Shown here: positions 63,222-64,000 of the stretch, one piece after another
Position numbering within the stretch: the stretch's first letter is position 1
How the letters are laid out: every line of letters begins with the position of its first letter
From: Fragum whitleyi
Lineage: Eukaryota; Mollusca; Bivalvia; Cardiida; Cardiidae
Direction of reading: 5' to 3'
DNA: 64,000 bases
Assembly: GCA_948146395.1 (NCBI GenBank)
Contig: OX411556.1
Span: forward strand, 34,486,411-34,550,410
Program-made: the position numbers and the translations under genes
Notes under the pieces: generated by a model
The model's input: only the letters and a program-made list of their open reading frames with translations
Databases searched by the model: none
Told to the model about the DNA's origin: nothing

Positions 63222-63965
63222 CTATTTACTTTTATTCACGGGTTTACCATTTATATATAGAGTATCATATGATACCCATGCTTTATGCCCATCTTCCTTT
63301 GCTTCTTTCATCTGTCTAATTAAGGGCTTTCTCTTCTCTGTAATTTCCTTGGGGAATTGCTCGGATACAAAATGATTTGATCCTTTTAGGACTTTTGCTT
63401 GCTTTCTGACTAATTCCCTCTCTTTGAATAAGGTAAATTTTGCCACTATATTTCTAATAGAAACACCTTTTTTGTACCCTATTCTATGGACCCTTTCAAA
63501 TTTGATTTCATTCACTAACTCTTGTGCCATCTTCATTTTCTCTACTAGGAACATTTTTAGTACATTTTCAGTGTCCTCAGGATTTCCATCCGACGTTTCT
63601 TCCTTTATGTTGCTAAAGAGAAGATTATTTCTCATTGATTGTGCTTGAATATATAGCATATCTTCCTTCAGACTTTCCTGTGTTATTTTTAAGTCATGAA
63701 TTTTACTTTTAGAAATAGAGATATTTTCTGCATTTAGCTCAGTGTTCTCCTCCAGTTGTTTGAGATTTGAACGCTGTTTGTCCTCTTGTTCATGTATATG
63801 TTTCCATATGTTGTCTATTTCATGCTCAAACTTGCCTACTCTGTCATCTAGCTTTTCTAGTGTCACACGTTGTTTCTCCATTTTATCATCAATGCTTCCC
63901 AATCTTTCAGTTATTTTATTTAGACATTGTAGTAGCTCAGCATTTGTAGGCTCTTTTGCACCCAT
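63222..63965 (-). CDS. LINE ORF1 protein (coiled coil, nucleic-acid binding)
   Basis: The first ATG in frame is at 63965 (MGAKEPTNAELLQ); the frame is also open upstream to the window edge, so the true start may be earlier. The first half is a heptad-rich coiled coil (LNKITERLGSIDDKMEKQRV and on), as in trimeric L1-type ORF1. The second half (NLLFSNIKEE, ERVHRIGYKKG, VAKFTLFKERELVRKQA, FVSEQFPKEI) matches the RRM and C-terminal domains of L1-type ORF1, known to bind RNA and act as a chaperone. It ends SK-TAG. Confidence 0.88.
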   Translation of the reverse strand: MGAKEPTNAELLQCLNKITERLGSIDDKMEKQRVTLEKLDDRVGKFEHEIDNIWKHIHEQEDKQRSNLKQLEENTELNAENISISKSKIHDLKITQESLKEDMLYIQAQSMRNNLLFSNIKEETSDGNPEDTENVLKMFLVEKMKMAQELVNEIKFERVHRIGYKKGVSIRNIVAKFTLFKERELVRKQAKVLKGSNHFVSEQFPKEITEKRKPLIRQMKEAKEDGHKAWVSYDTLYINGKPVNKSK

Positions 63966-64000
63966 GTTTTCTTGCAAATGAGACTTATCAATGTTTTTAT

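Larger units (their letters stand above)
59790..64000 (-). mobile_element. Non-LTR retrotransposon with intact ORF1 and ORF2 (5' end outside)
   Basis: ORF1 and a 1144-codon ORF2 frame lie in one reading frame separated by a TAG at 63224-63222. ORF2 has an APE endonuclease, a reverse transcriptase and a C-terminal cysteine/histidine cluster. ORF1 has the coiled-coil plus RRM-like layout of L1/Tx1-type elements. No stop or frameshift was seen in either frame, so the copy is young or selected. The 5' UTR and any target duplication lie past the window. Confidence 0.92.

Noticed and set aside
63424..63981. Plus-strand frames over the LINE ORF1
   Set aside because: They are antisense shadows of the coiled-coil coding frame.
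1..64000. A defence or biosynthetic gene system
   Set aside because: No gene cluster of that kind is visible; protein-coding content is two transporter paralogues and retroelements.

Overview
The window is eukaryotic, AT-rich and heavily invaded by transposons. It is most likely from a bivalve mollusc. The evidence is a split-exon, tandemly duplicated SLC43-type transporter gene, a tRNA-headed SINE family ending in a GCGGCGTTAAAC-type 3' end that I associate with bivalves, diverged ~145-bp repeats of a type I associate with bivalves, and several non-LTR and LTR retroelements. I could run no database search, so the species is open and the family names rest on motif recognition.

Host genes. 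Two head-to-tail paralogues on the + strand encode a multi-pass membrane transporter of the SLC43 branch of the major facilitator superfamily. Gene 1 is the 3' part only: five coding exons at 2922-3648, 4431-4532, 5728-5917, 9833-9953 and 10498-10602, ending at a TAG; its 5' exons should lie before position 1. Gene 2 starts with an ATG at 37507 and runs through nine coding exons (37507-37667, 39070-39255, 40073-40119, 41180-41256, 46886-46978, 53304-53841, 54375-54476, 55022-55211, 57387-57489). All splice phases join in frame to give 499 codons. The last of these exons is cut off at 57489/57490 by a (ACAG)n-ended retroelement tail, so the final transmembrane exon is missing from the window.

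Mobile DNA inside gene 2. Intron 4 holds an antisense LINE (about 41465-46010) with a damaged ORF2. Intron 5 holds a complete sense-strand Ty3/Gypsy element (48339-53117) with two identical 164-bp LTRs and a 5-bp target duplication. The end of the window (59790 to beyond 64000) holds an antisense LINE with both ORFs open. In both LINEs ORF1 and ORF2 lie in one reading frame, separated by a single TAG.

Between the genes (10603-37487) I find no convincing host gene. The stretch is a mosaic of nested DNA-transposon-like elements. The largest is a 4.5-kb long-TIR element with a TAA target duplication (20084-24586), sitting inside a smaller MITE. A second is a 2.56-kb element (25731-28294) that contains a 912-bp TA-flanked element. 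There are also foldback hairpins, SINEs with target duplications and diverged tandem arrays. I saw no CRISPR array, rRNA or functional tRNA gene.
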